Shown: positions 8,873 to 18,422, counted from the stretch's first letter. The stretch: 64,000 nucleotides of DNA from Nocardia sp. NRRL S-836 (GCF_001279525.1 NZ_LGDY01000093.1:62001-126000), one strand, 5' to 3'. The notes: generated from the letters alone by a model not told the origin. Program-made: numbers and translations.

Positions 8873-9990
8873 CCGATGGCCTGCGCCCAGGTCGCCGTGA
8901 GCACCGCCTTGGCCTTGTCGGCCTGCGCCTGCGTCTGGAACACCTGCTTGCCGTCGGTCTTGGGCAGCTTGTCCTTCGCCGCCTTGTCCGCCTTGTCGCC
9001 CATCTTCTCCAGGCGCACCGGGCGGGACATGCCCTTCAGGTACAGGTTCTGGCCCTCGTCGGAGTAGAGGAACTCCTGCCACAGGCGCGCGGCCGCGGGG
9101 TGCGGCGCGTCCTTGCTGATGGCCTGGTTGTAGTAGCCGCCGATCTGCGCCTCGGCCGGGACGACGACCTTCCAGTCGAGCTTGCCCTTGAGCTTCTCGG
9201 TCTGGGCGGCGTTGGTGTAGTCCCAGTCGATGACGACCGGCGTCTGACCGGACTCGATCGTCGCGGGCGACGGGTCGACCGGCTGGAAGTTGCCGGCCTG
9301 CTTGAGCTGCTTGAAGAACTCGACACCGGGCGCGATGTCGTCGGCGGAACCGCCGTTGCCCAGCGCGGCCATCACGACACCGGCGAACGCGGCACCGGCC
9401 TGCGTCGGGTCGCCGTTGAGCGCGACCTTGCCCTTGTACTCGGGCTTGAGCAGGTCCTTCACGCTCGCGGGCGCCGGCACCTTCGCGGCGTCGTAGCCGA
9501 TCGACATGAAGCCGCCGTAGTCGCCGTAGTACAGGCCGTCGGCGTCCTTGAGCTCAGCGGGGATGTCGTCCCAGGTGCTGACCTTGTAGGGCGCGAACAG
9601 GTCCTTGTTGGCGAGCGCCACGTTGAGCCCGAGGTCGAACACGTCCGGCGCGCGGTCGTTGCCCTTGAGCTGCTTGGCGGCGTTGATCTCGTCCTGGCTC
9701 GACGCGTCGGGCTGCGCGGAGTCGACCTTGACGCCGTACTTGGCCTCGAAGGCCTTGATGATCTCGCCGTAGTTCGCCCAGTCCGGGGGCAGCGCGATGA
9801 CGTTGAGCTTGCCCTCCTTCTTCGCGGCCTCGACCAGCTTGTCCACGCCGCCGAGCTCACTCGCGGACTTCGCGGTGCCCGCGGCCCCGGTCTGCGTCTC
9901 CTTGGCGGGCGGGGCGCCACAGGCGGCCACCGCCAGCACCAACGCGCCGACGCCGATCAACTTCGTCGTGACGTTCCGTCGCTTCAGCAC
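8869..9990 (-). CDS. ABC transporter substrate-binding lipoprotein
   Basis: A 373-residue exported binding protein. After a basic start comes 'LIGVGALVLAVAACG', a signal peptide with lipobox VAAC, so the protein is anchored outside the membrane. The mature part shows 'LVEAAKKEGKLNVIALPPDW', 'IIKAFEAKYGVKV' and 'GYYNQAISKDAPHPAAARLW', typical of the family that binds Fe3+, polyamines, thiamine or 2-aminoethylphosphonate. The ligand is not decided; no conserved Fe-binding Tyr pair was identified. The GTG start is chosen because it precedes the signal peptide, but no Shine-Dalgarno site is visible. Confidence 0.85.
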   Translation of the reverse strand: MLKRRNVTTKLIGVGALVLAVAACGAPPAKETQTGAAGTAKSASELGGVDKLVEAAKKEGKLNVIALPPDWANYGEIIKAFEAKYGVKVDSAQPDASSQDEINAAKQLKGNDRAPDVFDLGLNVALANKDLFAPYKVSTWDDIPAELKDADGLYYGDYGGFMSIGYDAAKVPAPASVKDLLKPEYKGKVALNGDPTQAGAAFAGVVMAALGNGGSADDIAPGVEFFKQLKQAGNFQPVDPSPATIESGQTPVVIDWDYTNAAQTEKLKGKLDWKVVVPAEAQIGGYYNQAISKDAPHPAAARLWQEFLYSDEGQNLYLKGMSRPVRLEKMGDKADKAAKDKLPKTDGKQVFQTQAQADKAKAVLTATWAQAIG

Positions 9991-10022
9991 GAGCGGAGGA
10001 TTCGCGCGGGATGCTTTCGTTG

Positions 10023-10568
10023 TCAAGCCAGGCGCGCCGGTTGAGACCTTCTCGACTCCAACGGTGAATTCCCGGTGCACCACGGGTTGCGGCTGAATGC
10101 TTTCCGTGCCTCGTCCAGGTGCTGTCCGGTGATCCCGGTAGCCGGGTCGACGTGGATGAGCGCGGTGGTCACGTGCCGTCGCTTGTGGACGAAGTCCCGG
10201 TTCCGCTCCCGTTGCAGGGCGAAGTCGTCGTCGAACCAGACGAGCGGCCGTTCCCACGCGTAGCGCGCCACCGCGGGGTACTTCCAGCCGGTTTCGTCAG
10301 CGAACTCCAGCACCTCGAGGGTGGGCAGGCCGAGCCGGGGCCCGATCTCGGTGTTCGCCCGGTGGGACCAGGTGGTGGCCCAGGCGAGCTCCGCGCCGGT
10401 GTCCTCCGCGAGCTGCCTGAGCTGGGCGCCGTGGGCGGGGTCGAGGTGGATGCGCAGCTTGCGCCACCAGCCGACCTTGATGTCGAACGGCCGGTAGCCG
10501 GGCGGCTTGGGGTGGGCCGCCCACGGGTTGAGCGGGCCGTCGACGTCGATCAGGACCAGCGGTCTCAC
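10023..10568 (-). CDS. HAD-like domain protein (actinobacterial hypothetical)
   Basis: A 181-residue cytosolic protein. The start 'VRPLVLIDVDGPLNPW' carries the DxDG nucleophile motif of haloacid-dehalogenase hydrolases, 'WATTWSHRAN' matches the motif II position (Thr), and 'PLVWFDDDFA' fits the acidic motif IV. This is the small actinobacterial HAD-like family of unknown substrate. The GTG has GGAG 7 bp upstream. It reads toward the binding-protein gene but is probably a separate transcript. Confidence 0.75.
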   Translation of the reverse strand: MRPLVLIDVDGPLNPWAAHPKPPGYRPFDIKVGWWRKLRIHLDPAHGAQLRQLAEDTGAELAWATTWSHRANTEIGPRLGLPTLEVLEFADETGWKYPAVARYAWERPLVWFDDDFALQRERNRDFVHKRRHVTTALIHVDPATGITGQHLDEARKAFSRNPWCTGNSPLESRRSQPARLA

Positions 10569-10788
10569 CCGATCTCCAGTCCCTGCGATGTCGGCACGCG
10601 TAGCACCTTCCCCTTGTCCCACTGCCACGACAGCGCGGGGACACGCGCGAGTGCAGCACAGATCCGCCGCCGTTGTCCCGCGCTTTTCCGAGGGGAACCG
10701 GAGCGCTGGAACCTGCGGTCGATCCGACCGTCCGCGAAGAGGGCCGTTTCCCGGACGGGAGGCGGCCCTCCGCCCTGGCCTCGGGAGC
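10569..10788. other. Divergent intergenic region
   Basis: About 220 bp between the HAD-like gene (minus) and the lipoprotein gene (plus). It must hold both promoters. I could not assign boxes with confidence and see no RNA gene or repeat. Confidence 0.4.
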
Positions 10789-11337
10789 ATGAGACGTCTC
10801 GGTCTGCTCCTGCTGCTGTGCCTCGCGCTGACGGGCTGCGACATGCTCAACGACCAGACGACGCTGCACTTCCGGCTCGCCGAAGCGGGCTACACCACCT
10901 TGTCGAGCTACCACAGCATCAGCGGCGAAATCGACCACTTCGAGGTCACCGCGAGCTCCGCCGACCGGACGAGGACGACCGAGCAGCTCGCCGAGGTCGT
11001 CTGGGACGCCTACCCGCAGCACGTCGACCACCTGTCGGTGACGCTCAACGGCACCAGCGAGGTCTACAGCGCCGAGCAGCTGCAGCAGGCGTTCGGCGAC
11101 CGGCAGGTCACCGAGAAGCCCGACGACGACGCCGAAGTGAACCGCACGATCATGACGTGGCTGACCGTGGCCGCGGTGGTGGTCCTGCTGGTCCTCTCCG
11201 GTTGGCTCGTCCTGGTCGGGCTGCGGTCCCACGGCTCACCCCGCCGCGGGCAGCAGCCGCCGACGCCGCAGCAGACGCCGCCGCGGCACAACGTCTACCT
11301 CGTGAACCCCCCGCCCGGCCCGCCGCCCACCGCGTAG
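10789..11337 (+). CDS. Membrane-anchored lipoprotein of unknown function
   Basis: A 182-residue protein: signal peptide 'LGLLLLLCLALTGCD' with lipobox LTGC, an extracytoplasmic domain of about 95 residues ('FRLAEAGYTTLSSYHSISGE'), one transmembrane helix ('WLTVAAVVVLLVLSGWLVLV') and a short Pro-rich cytoplasmic tail. No known domain is recognised. The ATG follows CGGGAG by a few bases. A lipid anchor followed by a transmembrane helix suggests a surface sensor or structural protein, but there is no direct evidence. Confidence 0.75.
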   Translation: MRRLGLLLLLCLALTGCDMLNDQTTLHFRLAEAGYTTLSSYHSISGEIDHFEVTASSADRTRTTEQLAEVVWDAYPQHVDHLSVTLNGTSEVYSAEQLQQAFGDRQVTEKPDDDAEVNRTIMTWLTVAAVVVLLVLSGWLVLVGLRSHGSPRRGQQPPTPQQTPPRHNVYLVNPPPGPPPTA

Positions 11338-11433
11338 CACCTGTCGAACCAGCGGACCCCTGTCCACCGACGAGGAGATCGCCCACCTGCGTTCCCAGCC
11401 GCTCGCCCGCGTGGGTCTGGCGGGGCCGGGCTG

Positions 11434-12414
11434 CTACTGCCGCATCACGCCGACCGCGTCGTGGGCGTGGAACATGGCGGGCGAGCCGGCCGGTGCCGAG
11501 TGGTACGCACCGCGCCGCGGCACGTTCTCCCAGCGCACGCCGTAGATCAGGCCGGGCAGCAGCCGCCGGAAGCGCAGGTGCACCTCACCCGCGCGGTCCA
11601 CCGGGAACGGCAGCCCGGCCGGGTCGCGGCGGTAGGCGCCGTCGAACCGCTGCACCTGCGGCTTGTGGTCGGTGCCGAAGCGCACCCGCAGGTCGAACTG
11701 CTCGCACGGGCGTTCCGGCACGTGCAGCAGCTCGGGCGGCAACGCGTCGCGGTCGAGCTGGTAGCGCACCGTGAACTCGAACGTCTCCCCGCGCGGCAAC
11801 GGCTCCGCGGGCACGAGCGTGAAGCCGGGGCGGTCGTGCGTGACGACGCCGTGGTCCTGCAACGTGCCCCCGTGCAGCAGCCGGACGTCCCTGCGCGGCA
11901 CCGCGAACAGCGCGGTGAACTCGACCTCGTCGACGTGGTCGGCGTCGACCACGAGCCGGTGGCGTTCCACGACCTCGGCCGGGCCGTTGTCGAGCGTGAC
12001 CGAGACGGTCAGCTCGGCGAGGTGCCAGCCGCCGGTGTCGCGGCGCGTGGTCGTGGCGGCCAGCTCGGCCAGCTGGTCGACGGCCTCGTCGACGCGGCGG
12101 CGCACGGTGCGCGCGTCGCGGTCGACCTCGGCGGCGACCGCGAGCACCCGGTCCTGGTACAGCGGCAGCCGGGTCTCCGGGGTCAGCGCGAACGCCGCCC
12201 GCGTGGCGAGCTGCAGGTCGTCGGGCAGCTGCTCGACCAGCTCGGTCAGCCGGGTGATCAGCTTCTGCCGCGCCGTGAGCGCGCCGTCGGACCGGGTGAT
12301 GCCGCACGCGGCCCGCAGTGTCGGGCCGATCTTCTCGTCGATCCCCGCCGCGTGCACGCCACGCCCCTTGCGCACCCTCTTCAGCTCGCGGACCAGGTTC
12401 CTGTGCGTCGTCAT
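11434..12414 (-). CDS. Conserved actinobacterial hypothetical protein
   Basis: A 326-residue soluble protein without signal peptide. The first ~100 residues ('LVRELKRVRKGRGVHAAGID' onward) form an alpha-helical region that I recall as an N-terminal module of several actinobacterial hypothetical or regulatory proteins. The C-terminal ~200 residues are rich in beta strands. No catalytic motif is visible. The ATG follows a strong GGGGGAGAGG site. It is downstream of, and on the same strand as, the vWA gene (85 bp gap), so they may be co-transcribed. Confidence 0.65.
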   Translation of the reverse strand: MTTHRNLVRELKRVRKGRGVHAAGIDEKIGPTLRAACGITRSDGALTARQKLITRLTELVEQLPDDLQLATRAAFALTPETRLPLYQDRVLAVAAEVDRDARTVRRRVDEAVDQLAELAATTTRRDTGGWHLAELTVSVTLDNGPAEVVERHRLVVDADHVDEVEFTALFAVPRRDVRLLHGGTLQDHGVVTHDRPGFTLVPAEPLPRGETFEFTVRYQLDRDALPPELLHVPERPCEQFDLRVRFGTDHKPQVQRFDGAYRRDPAGLPFPVDRAGEVHLRFRRLLPGLIYGVRWENVPRRGAYHSAPAGSPAMFHAHDAVGVMRQ

Positions 12415-12498
12415 CGCCGCCTCTCCCCCTTCGTGTGCTCGTGTGCGGCGCAGCGTGCGGCGGGGGCGTGGACGGGAAGTGGACACGCCGTGGATTGA

Positions 12499-13059
12499 TC
12501 AGTGATGTTCTGGACGCAGCACCGACGCGGCCAGCGCGATACCCAGTCGGACGCCGTCGCGGGCGAGGAACACCCGCGTGACGCCGATGCGGTCCAGCGC
12601 GGGCACGTCGACGGCACCGACCCCGAAAACGATCATCTCGGGGCAGTTGTCCGAGGTCGTGAGGCCGGAAAGCGCGATCTCCCACACGGTGTCGGTGGCT
12701 CTTCCGTCGGAGATGAAGAACAACACCGGGCGACGGACGCGAATGCGTTGCGCTTTCAACACTTTCACATCACGGTCGATCCTGGTGCGCATGAGGGTGA
12801 ACGCGGCACCGAAGTCCGTGCCCGATTCCTGGCGGGCGTGAACGACCTCGACGCCGTCGATCGCCGGGCGCAACGGCTGCACCACCCGCGGCTGCCGGGC
12901 GAAGGCCACCACGCACACGCGGACCTCGGCGACCGCCGTGCGGTCCGCGTGCACGGCGCCGCGGAACTCGCGCAGACCGGCGTTCACCTCGTCGAGGTGG
13001 TCGGCCATCGAGAACGAGACGTCGCACAGGACGTAACACGGCAGCACTTCGGACACCAT
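12499..13059 (-). CDS. von Willebrand factor type A (vWA) domain protein, TerY-like
   Basis: A 186-residue single-domain vWA protein. The MIDAS metal site reads DVSFS in 'YVLCDVSFSMADHLDEVN', with the Thr in 'ESGTDFGAAF' and the Asp in 'FFISDGRATD'. Stand-alone vWA proteins of this size resemble TerY and act as metal-dependent binding modules in tellurite/stress or conflict systems. The ATG has GGGGGAGACGG upstream. It is divergent from the large SARP gene. No kinase or PP2C partner of a TerY triad is adjacent. Confidence 0.8.
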   Translation of the reverse strand: MVSEVLPCYVLCDVSFSMADHLDEVNAGLREFRGAVHADRTAVAEVRVCVVAFARQPRVVQPLRPAIDGVEVVHARQESGTDFGAAFTLMRTRIDRDVKVLKAQRIRVRRPVLFFISDGRATDTVWEIALSGLTTSDNCPEMIVFGVGAVDVPALDRIGVTRVFLARDGVRLGIALAASVLRPEHH

Positions 13060-13202
13060 CCGTCTCCCCCAAGTCACCTCACGTGATCCCAGCTTTCCGC
13101 CCGGATGTAGACCGAAAGTGGAAAGAATGCTGATTCGCGACACACCAAAGGGCCCTTGTGCGACATCCATGCCAGAAGTGAAGCTGGCCAGAGGGAGGCG
13201 GA

Positions 13203-16130
13203 GTGGAATTCCGGATGCTGGGCCCACTGGAGGCGTGGCACGGCGGCGCCGAGGTACCACTGGGCGATCTCCAGCAGCGCTATGTCCTCGTGGTCCTGCT
13301 GGTGAACGCGAACCGGCCGATGACCCCGGAGCGGATCACCGAGATCGTCTGGCCGGACCAGCCCGAGCGCAAGAACCTGGTGCGCGGCTACGTCAACAAG
13401 CTGCGCAAGGCCTTCACCGAGGCCGGCGCCGACGACGTGATGATCGCGACGACGCCGACCGGGTACGTCCTGCGGGTCGACGAGGACCGGATCGACACCG
13501 TGCGGTTCGACCGGCTGCGCGAGCAGGCGGCGCGGGCGGTGCAGGACGGCGACCAGCGCCGTGCCGTCGAGCTGCTGCGGGAGGCGGTGGGGCTGTGGCG
13601 CGGCCGTTTCGTCGAGGACATCGACATCGACCGCGTGGGTGGCGCCGACGTGGTCTTCTCCGACGAGGGCCACCACGACGCGATCGGCGACCTGGCCGAG
13701 CTGGAGCTGGTGATCGGCGACCACCGCTCCGCCCGCGACCGGATGCGCCGGGCCGTCCGCACCCGGCCGGACCACCAGAAGTACGCCGAGCTGCTGATGC
13801 GCGCGCTCATCGCGGGCGGTGACCAGGTCGGTGCGATCAAGGTCTTCGAGGCGGCCGGCGAGGCGCTGGACCGGGCCGGGTTCGAGCCGGGACCGCTGCT
13901 GCGCAACCTCGCCGAGCGGGCACGGCGCGGCGAACCGGTCAGCTCGCTGCCCTCCCGGCCGGGGCGGTTCACCGGCCGGGCCGACGAGCTCGCGGTGATC
14001 GAGCGGGCCGCGGCGGGAACGGGCGAACGGCGGGCGGTGTGGGTCAGCGGCGCACCCGGTGTCGGCAAGACCGGCCTGGCGATCGAGGCGGCGCACCGGC
14101 TCAAGCGGCGGTTCCCGGACGGCCAGCTCCTGGTGCGGCTCAACGGGTTCACGCCGAACGTGGCACCGACGTCGATCTCCGACGCCCTCACCCAGCTGCT
14201 GACCGAGCTGGGCGTGCCGCCCGAGCAGATCCCGGACACCGTGAGCCGCAAGACCACCCTCTACCAGACGCAGCTCTACGGCACGAAGACGCTGGTGGTC
14301 CTCGACAACGCTGTCTCACCCGATCAGGTGCGGCCGTTGCTGCCGGAGGCCGAGGGCTGCTTCGCCGTCGTGACCAGCCGGCACATGGGCGAGCCGGACA
14401 TCAGCGCGCACGTGCGGCTGTCGCCGTTGCCGCCGGCCGACGCCTTCACGTTGTTCACCACGCTCATCGACCCGTTCCGCGTGCAGGGCCGCTCCGCCGA
14501 CGTCGCCGGGCTCGTCAAGCGCTGCGGCTACCTGCCGATGCCGATCAACATCGCGGCCGCGCTGTTCCGCAGGCACGACCGCTGGTCACTCGACCACCTG
14601 CTCGGCCTGATCGACGAGAACGGGGCGTGGCAGCAGGACGGCACCGCCGCGATCCGCGCGTCCTTCCTGCAGCTCGACGCGGCCCAGCAGGAGGCGTTCC
14701 AGCTCTTCGGCCAGCTGCCGGGACCCGACGTCGACGTGGTGGGCGCGGCGGCGTTGCTGGGCCACGACATCGGTGTCACCCGCGCGCTGCTCGACGACCT
14801 GCACGAGGTGTGCCTGCTGGAGGAGGTCGCGCCCGACCGCTACCAGATGCTCGACGCGCTCAAGGAGTTCGCCTCCGCCGACCCGCCGCCGACGCAGCGG
14901 GAGGCGTTGCTGCGGCTGCTCGACTTCTACCTCGTGACGCTCGCGGCCGCGGTGGGCACCGCCTACCCGTTCGACCGGGCCGGTCAGCCGTCGGTCGACC
15001 GCACGAGCCCGCTCGCGCTGACGTTCGACGACACCGCCGACGCGCTGACGTGGCTCACCGCCGAACGCGACAACCTCGTGGCCGCGGTCCCCTACGCGAG
15101 CGAGCACGGGCTGGCCGGGCACGCGTGGCGGGTGGCCGTGCTGGTGTGGCGGCGGTTCGCCTCGGCCAAGCGGTTCCGCGACTGGATCGACGCCACGGAG
15201 CTGGCGCGGCAGGCCGTGGGCGCGGACCACTACGGCCAGGCGCACGTGCTGCTGCGCCTGGCCACCACGCACGACCGGCTCGGCCGCCACACCGAGGCGC
15301 TGGAGCTGGCGGCCGCGGCGCTGCCGTTGTGGGTCGAGCTGGGTGACGTGTGGGGCGAGGCGGCGACGCTCGGCGCGATGGCCATCTGCACCATGCAGCT
15401 CGGTGAGCACGAGAAGGCGATGGCGCAGTTCGAGACCGCGCTGCGCAAGTACGAGGAGTGCGGCGACCTGCGCGGCCAGGCGCACGTGCTCAGCCACCTC
15501 GGCTACCTCAACGAGCAGCACCGCGAGTACCGCACCGCGTTGCGGCAGCAGGAGGCGGCGGTCCGGATCGAACGTTCGATCGGCAACCGGCGCGGCCTCG
15601 CCCACGCTTTGAACAACCTCGGCGCGATCCGGCAGCACCTGGGCGAGCTCGACGAGGCCATCCCCGCCCACGTCGAGGCGTACGAGATCGCCTCCGAGCT
15701 CGGTGACTCGGCCCTGATCGCCTACGCGTTGACGAACATCGCCGACGCGCACCGCCTCGCGGGCCGGCTCACCGAGGCCGTGCGCCACCACGAGCTGGCC
15801 ACGTCCGTGGCGTCCGGGGTGGACGACGCGGACCTGCGCGCCCGCCTCTACCGCGACCGCGGCCTGGTGGCCCAGGACGGCCGGGACCACGTGACGGCGC
15901 TGCGGCTCTTCCGGTCCTCGCTGGACGTCGCCGACGCCACCGGCAACCCCACCCACCGCTCGCACGCGGAGGCCGGCATCGCCCGCGCCCTGCACGAGCT
16001 GGGCCGGCACCGGGAGGCCGCGGCCCACTGGGACGTGGCGGAGGAGGTGTACGCGGCGCTCGACCAGCCGGAGGCCGGGGAGGTGCGGGCCGAGCGCGCG
16101 GGACTGGCGTGCGCCTGCGGTCAGCGGTGA
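13203..16130 (+). CDS. AfsR/SARP-type regulator: winged helix, BTAD, NB-ARC, TPR
   Basis: A 975-residue transcriptional regulator. Domains: OmpR-like winged helix with the SARP start 'FRMLGPLEAWHGGAEVPLGD' (1-90), BTAD (about 95-245), NB-ARC ATPase with Walker A GAPGVGKT (283-290) and 'TLVVLDNAVSPDQVRPLLP', then TPR repeats from about residue 640 ('RRGLAHALNNLGAIRQHLGE'). Such proteins activate secondary-metabolite genes after ATP-dependent oligomerisation. The GTG follows GGGAGGCGGA. Its 3' end overlaps the opposing XRE gene by 10 bp. No biosynthetic cluster is adjacent, so the targets are unknown. Confidence 0.9.
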   Translation: MEFRMLGPLEAWHGGAEVPLGDLQQRYVLVVLLVNANRPMTPERITEIVWPDQPERKNLVRGYVNKLRKAFTEAGADDVMIATTPTGYVLRVDEDRIDTVRFDRLREQAARAVQDGDQRRAVELLREAVGLWRGRFVEDIDIDRVGGADVVFSDEGHHDAIGDLAELELVIGDHRSARDRMRRAVRTRPDHQKYAELLMRALIAGGDQVGAIKVFEAAGEALDRAGFEPGPLLRNLAERARRGEPVSSLPSRPGRFTGRADELAVIERAAAGTGERRAVWVSGAPGVGKTGLAIEAAHRLKRRFPDGQLLVRLNGFTPNVAPTSISDALTQLLTELGVPPEQIPDTVSRKTTLYQTQLYGTKTLVVLDNAVSPDQVRPLLPEAEGCFAVVTSRHMGEPDISAHVRLSPLPPADAFTLFTTLIDPFRVQGRSADVAGLVKRCGYLPMPINIAAALFRRHDRWSLDHLLGLIDENGAWQQDGTAAIRASFLQLDAAQQEAFQLFGQLPGPDVDVVGAAALLGHDIGVTRALLDDLHEVCLLEEVAPDRYQMLDALKEFASADPPPTQREALLRLLDFYLVTLAAAVGTAYPFDRAGQPSVDRTSPLALTFDDTADALTWLTAERDNLVAAVPYASEHGLAGHAWRVAVLVWRRFASAKRFRDWIDATELARQAVGADHYGQAHVLLRLATTHDRLGRHTEALELAAAALPLWVELGDVWGEAATLGAMAICTMQLGEHEKAMAQFETALRKYEECGDLRGQAHVLSHLGYLNEQHREYRTALRQQEAAVRIERSIGNRRGLAHALNNLGAIRQHLGELDEAIPAHVEAYEIASELGDSALIAYALTNIADAHRLAGRLTEAVRHHELATSVASGVDDADLRARLYRDRGLVAQDGRDHVTALRLFRSSLDVADATGNPTHRSHAEAGIARALHELGRHREAAAHWDVAEEVYAALDQPEAGEVRAERAGLACACGQR

Positions 16131-17281
16131 GCCAGCAGCCGCCTCAAGTCCGGGTACACCTCGCGCACCGGGCCGTGGTTGTGCCAGCGCCCCAACGTCC
16201 GCGCGAGCTGCCGCAGATCGGTCCTGATCGTCGCCGAGTCCACCTGCTCGGCGTCGGCCAGCGTCGCGGCCAGCGTGCGGCAGCCCTCGTCGACCTCGCC
16301 CGCCAGCACGTGGGCGAGCGAACGCCGCGCACCGAACCGGGCCCGCGACCGCTGTGACCGCGCCGGCAGCAGGGTGAGCTGCCGGTCCAGCAGGTCCGCT
16401 GCCTCGGCGTTGCGCCCGAGGTCGCACAACGACCAGCCCCGCGCGAGCTCCAGCGGGTCCGGCACGCTCGACCCGAGCAACGGGTAGGCGCGGTCGTCCC
16501 GTGGCGCGTCCTGCATCAGCTCGGCCGCTCGCTCGAACGCGCTCTCCGCCGCGTAGCGGTCTCCCGCCAACGCGTGGCCCTGCGCCTCACGCCGCGCGGC
16601 CAGCGCGAGCGTGCGCGCCCCGGCCCGTCCGATCCACTGCGCCTGCTGGGCGAGGTTGATCGTCTCGGCCGCCTGCTGCCGGTAGAGGGCGAGCCCCGCC
16701 TCCCGCACGAGCGCGTAGCAGGCGATCTCCGGGTCGCCCGCCGCGCGCGACAGCTCCGACGCGTGCCGCGTCCACCACAACGCGTTCTGGTCGTCGCCGG
16801 CCTCCTGGCTCATCCAGCCGGTGTACTCGGCGATCCTCGCGGCCAGCCGCAGCAACGCCGTGCTGCCGTCCTTGCGGGCGGTGGCGTCGACCTTGTACTG
16901 CAGCTCCTTCAACGGTTCGAGGATCGCCCTCGGGCTCATCCGCAGCCCAAGCCCCTGCAGGTGCTCGAACCGGTCCCGCATCCGGAAGGTCAGCTCCGGC
17001 GAGGGCGCGTTGCCCGTCAGCGCCCCGACCCCGAGCATCGTCCCGGCCACCAGCACCTGCCGCCGCGTCGGCGCCGGCCTGCTCGCCGCCGCGATGAGCT
17101 CACCACCGGCACCGAGCACGCTGTCGCACTGCCGGGCGAACGCCGTGTTCGGTGGTTTCAGCCCATTCTCGATCTTGCTGAGATAACCCTTGCTGTAGTG
17201 CACGAGCTTTGCGAGCTGCCCCATCGACAATCCCGCCGCGAGCCGTCGCTCGCGCAGTAACTCACCAAAACTTGCAGTCAC
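16121..17281 (-). CDS. XRE-family regulator with C-terminal TPR-like region
   Basis: A 386-residue DNA-binding protein. Residues 5-60 form an XRE helix-turn-helix ('GLSMGQLAKLVHYSKGYLSK', then 'IENGLKPP'). The remainder is alpha-helical TPR-like sequence ('AAESAFERAAELMQDA') typical of actinobacterial regulators that sense peptides or other proteins. After the HTH there is a Tat-like stretch ('PTRRQVLVAGTMLGVGALTG') commonly seen in this family and probably not a real signal. GTG start. It converges on the large SARP gene. Confidence 0.85.
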   Translation of the reverse strand: MTASFGELLRERRLAAGLSMGQLAKLVHYSKGYLSKIENGLKPPNTAFARQCDSVLGAGGELIAAASRPAPTRRQVLVAGTMLGVGALTGNAPSPELTFRMRDRFEHLQGLGLRMSPRAILEPLKELQYKVDATARKDGSTALLRLAARIAEYTGWMSQEAGDDQNALWWTRHASELSRAAGDPEIACYALVREAGLALYRQQAAETINLAQQAQWIGRAGARTLALAARREAQGHALAGDRYAAESAFERAAELMQDAPRDDRAYPLLGSSVPDPLELARGWSLCDLGRNAEAADLLDRQLTLLPARSQRSRARFGARRSLAHVLAGEVDEGCRTLAATLADAEQVDSATIRTDLRQLARTLGRWHNHGPVREVYPDLRRLLAHR

Positions 17282-17392
17282 GACTGCCTCCCGCTCAGAG
17301 GTGTCCCGAGTACAGCACCCGGAACGAGTTCAGCGCAATGCCCCGGCCTTCCGCCGAATGACGACGGTCGGCCGGGGTCATTTGCGGTCAGG

Positions 17393-17575
17393 TCAGTCGT
17401 GCCACGGGTTCCCGCCGCCGTCCGGCGTCTCCGTGGTGGTTGTGGTGGTCGGCGGCTTCGGCGGGTTCTCGTCGGCCGCGTTCGCCCCGGCACCAGCGGA
17501 AACGGAAGCGGCGATGGCGATGGCGGCCAGGAGCGTGGCGATACCGGTCACGAAAGTGGGCACGATTTTGGACAT
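17393..17575 (-). CDS. Small secreted Thr/Pro-rich peptide
   Basis: A 60-residue protein: signal-peptide-like N-terminus 'TFVTGIATLLAAIAIAASVS' followed by 'AGAGANAADENPPKPPTTTT' and a C-terminus GGGNPWHD. A GGAGG site lies 7-8 bp before the ATG, which supports it as a real small gene; longer readings of the same frame have no support. Function is unknown. The C-terminus does not match the FxSxx-COOH precursor pattern. Confidence 0.6.
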   Translation of the reverse strand: MSKIVPTFVTGIATLLAAIAIAASVSAGAGANAADENPPKPPTTTTTTETPDGGGNPWHD

Positions 17576-17792
17576 GGCGAATCCTCCGAAGGGATCGGAA
17601 TTGTTTTTCGGATTTCGCCCGCTCTCTGCGGGCTCCCTTCGAGCATTCGTCTTCCAAAGGCGTGGAACCAGGTGTTTCCCGTTGCCCACCGAGGTGGTCA
17701 ACGCGTCCACTCCCCATCCACTTCTGGTCAACACCCGCTGTGTTGGCTGCGCGCACCCGGCCACCGGCCGGAACGTCATCAAGGAGGTTGGA

Positions 17793-18422
17793 GTGACCGA
17801 TTCCGCGACCTATGACATCGCCGTGTCGTTCAACGAGGAGCAGCGCGCCGTGGTCGACGAGGTGGTCGAGGCATGCCGGCAACGCGGCCTGACCGTGCTG
17901 GAGAGCAACGACCTGCCGGAGGCGGAGGTCCGTTTCCTCGTGTCGTTCGTGTCCACCGCGGACGAGGTGCGGACGGACGACGAGCACGTGCTGCTGGTGC
18001 TGACCGGTGAGGACCCCACGTCAGCGCCGCACCTGCACACGAGTGGCGACGTCGTCGACACCCTGGTGTCCCGTGTCGAGGAAGCCGAGACCACGGGCCG
18101 CCCGCGGATGCCGGTCGCCGACCTGGTGGCGGCGCTCAAGCAGCAGCCGGAACCCGAGCCCGTTCCCGCACGTCCGGGAAACCCCCTGCGTGCCTTGGCC
18201 GAACAGTTCGCCGCCGCCTCACCCGCGCTCGCCAAGCGCGGCCTGGCCGGCACGCTGCACCTCGGTGGCACCACCGTCTCGGTACGCGTCGAGCGGGAGG
18301 ACAACGCGGTCTACGCGGTCGAGGTGCGTGACGACGACATCGTGAACTTCGTGGTGCTCGGCGACTCCACCGAGCAGTTCTCCGGCTTGTGGCAGCGCAT
18401 CGAGGCCATGCTGACCGCGTGA
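17793..18422 (+). CDS. Degenerate TIR-like domain protein
   Basis: A 209-residue protein. Residues 6-35 ('YDIAVSFNEEQRAVVDEVVE', 'ACRQRGLTVL') match the first strand and helix of TIR domains of the 'YDVALSFAGEDR' type. The strand 'EVRFLVSFVSTADE' and 'HVLLVLTGED' fit later strands of a Rossmann-like TIR fold. No WC..E-type catalytic glutamate is found, so it is probably not an NADase. The C-terminal ~80 residues form a separate small domain ('LHLGGTTVSVRVERE'). The GTG has AAGGAGG upstream. It converges on the AAA/HerA gene, sharing a terminator. Confidence 0.6.
   Translation: MTDSATYDIAVSFNEEQRAVVDEVVEACRQRGLTVLESNDLPEAEVRFLVSFVSTADEVRTDDEHVLLVLTGEDPTSAPHLHTSGDVVDTLVSRVEEAETTGRPRMPVADLVAALKQQPEPEPVPARPGNPLRALAEQFAAASPALAKRGLAGTLHLGGTTVSVRVEREDNAVYAVEVRDDDIVNFVVLGDSTEQFSGLWQRIEAMLTA

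Noticed and set aside
12499..13059. TerY triad (vWA, kinase, PP2C)
   Set aside because: The vWA protein is TerY-like in size, but its neighbours are an unknown protein and a SARP regulator.
14586..16427. 613-residue open frame antisense to the large SARP gene
   Set aside because: Composition is that of an antisense shadow and the plus strand encodes NB-ARC and TPR motifs.
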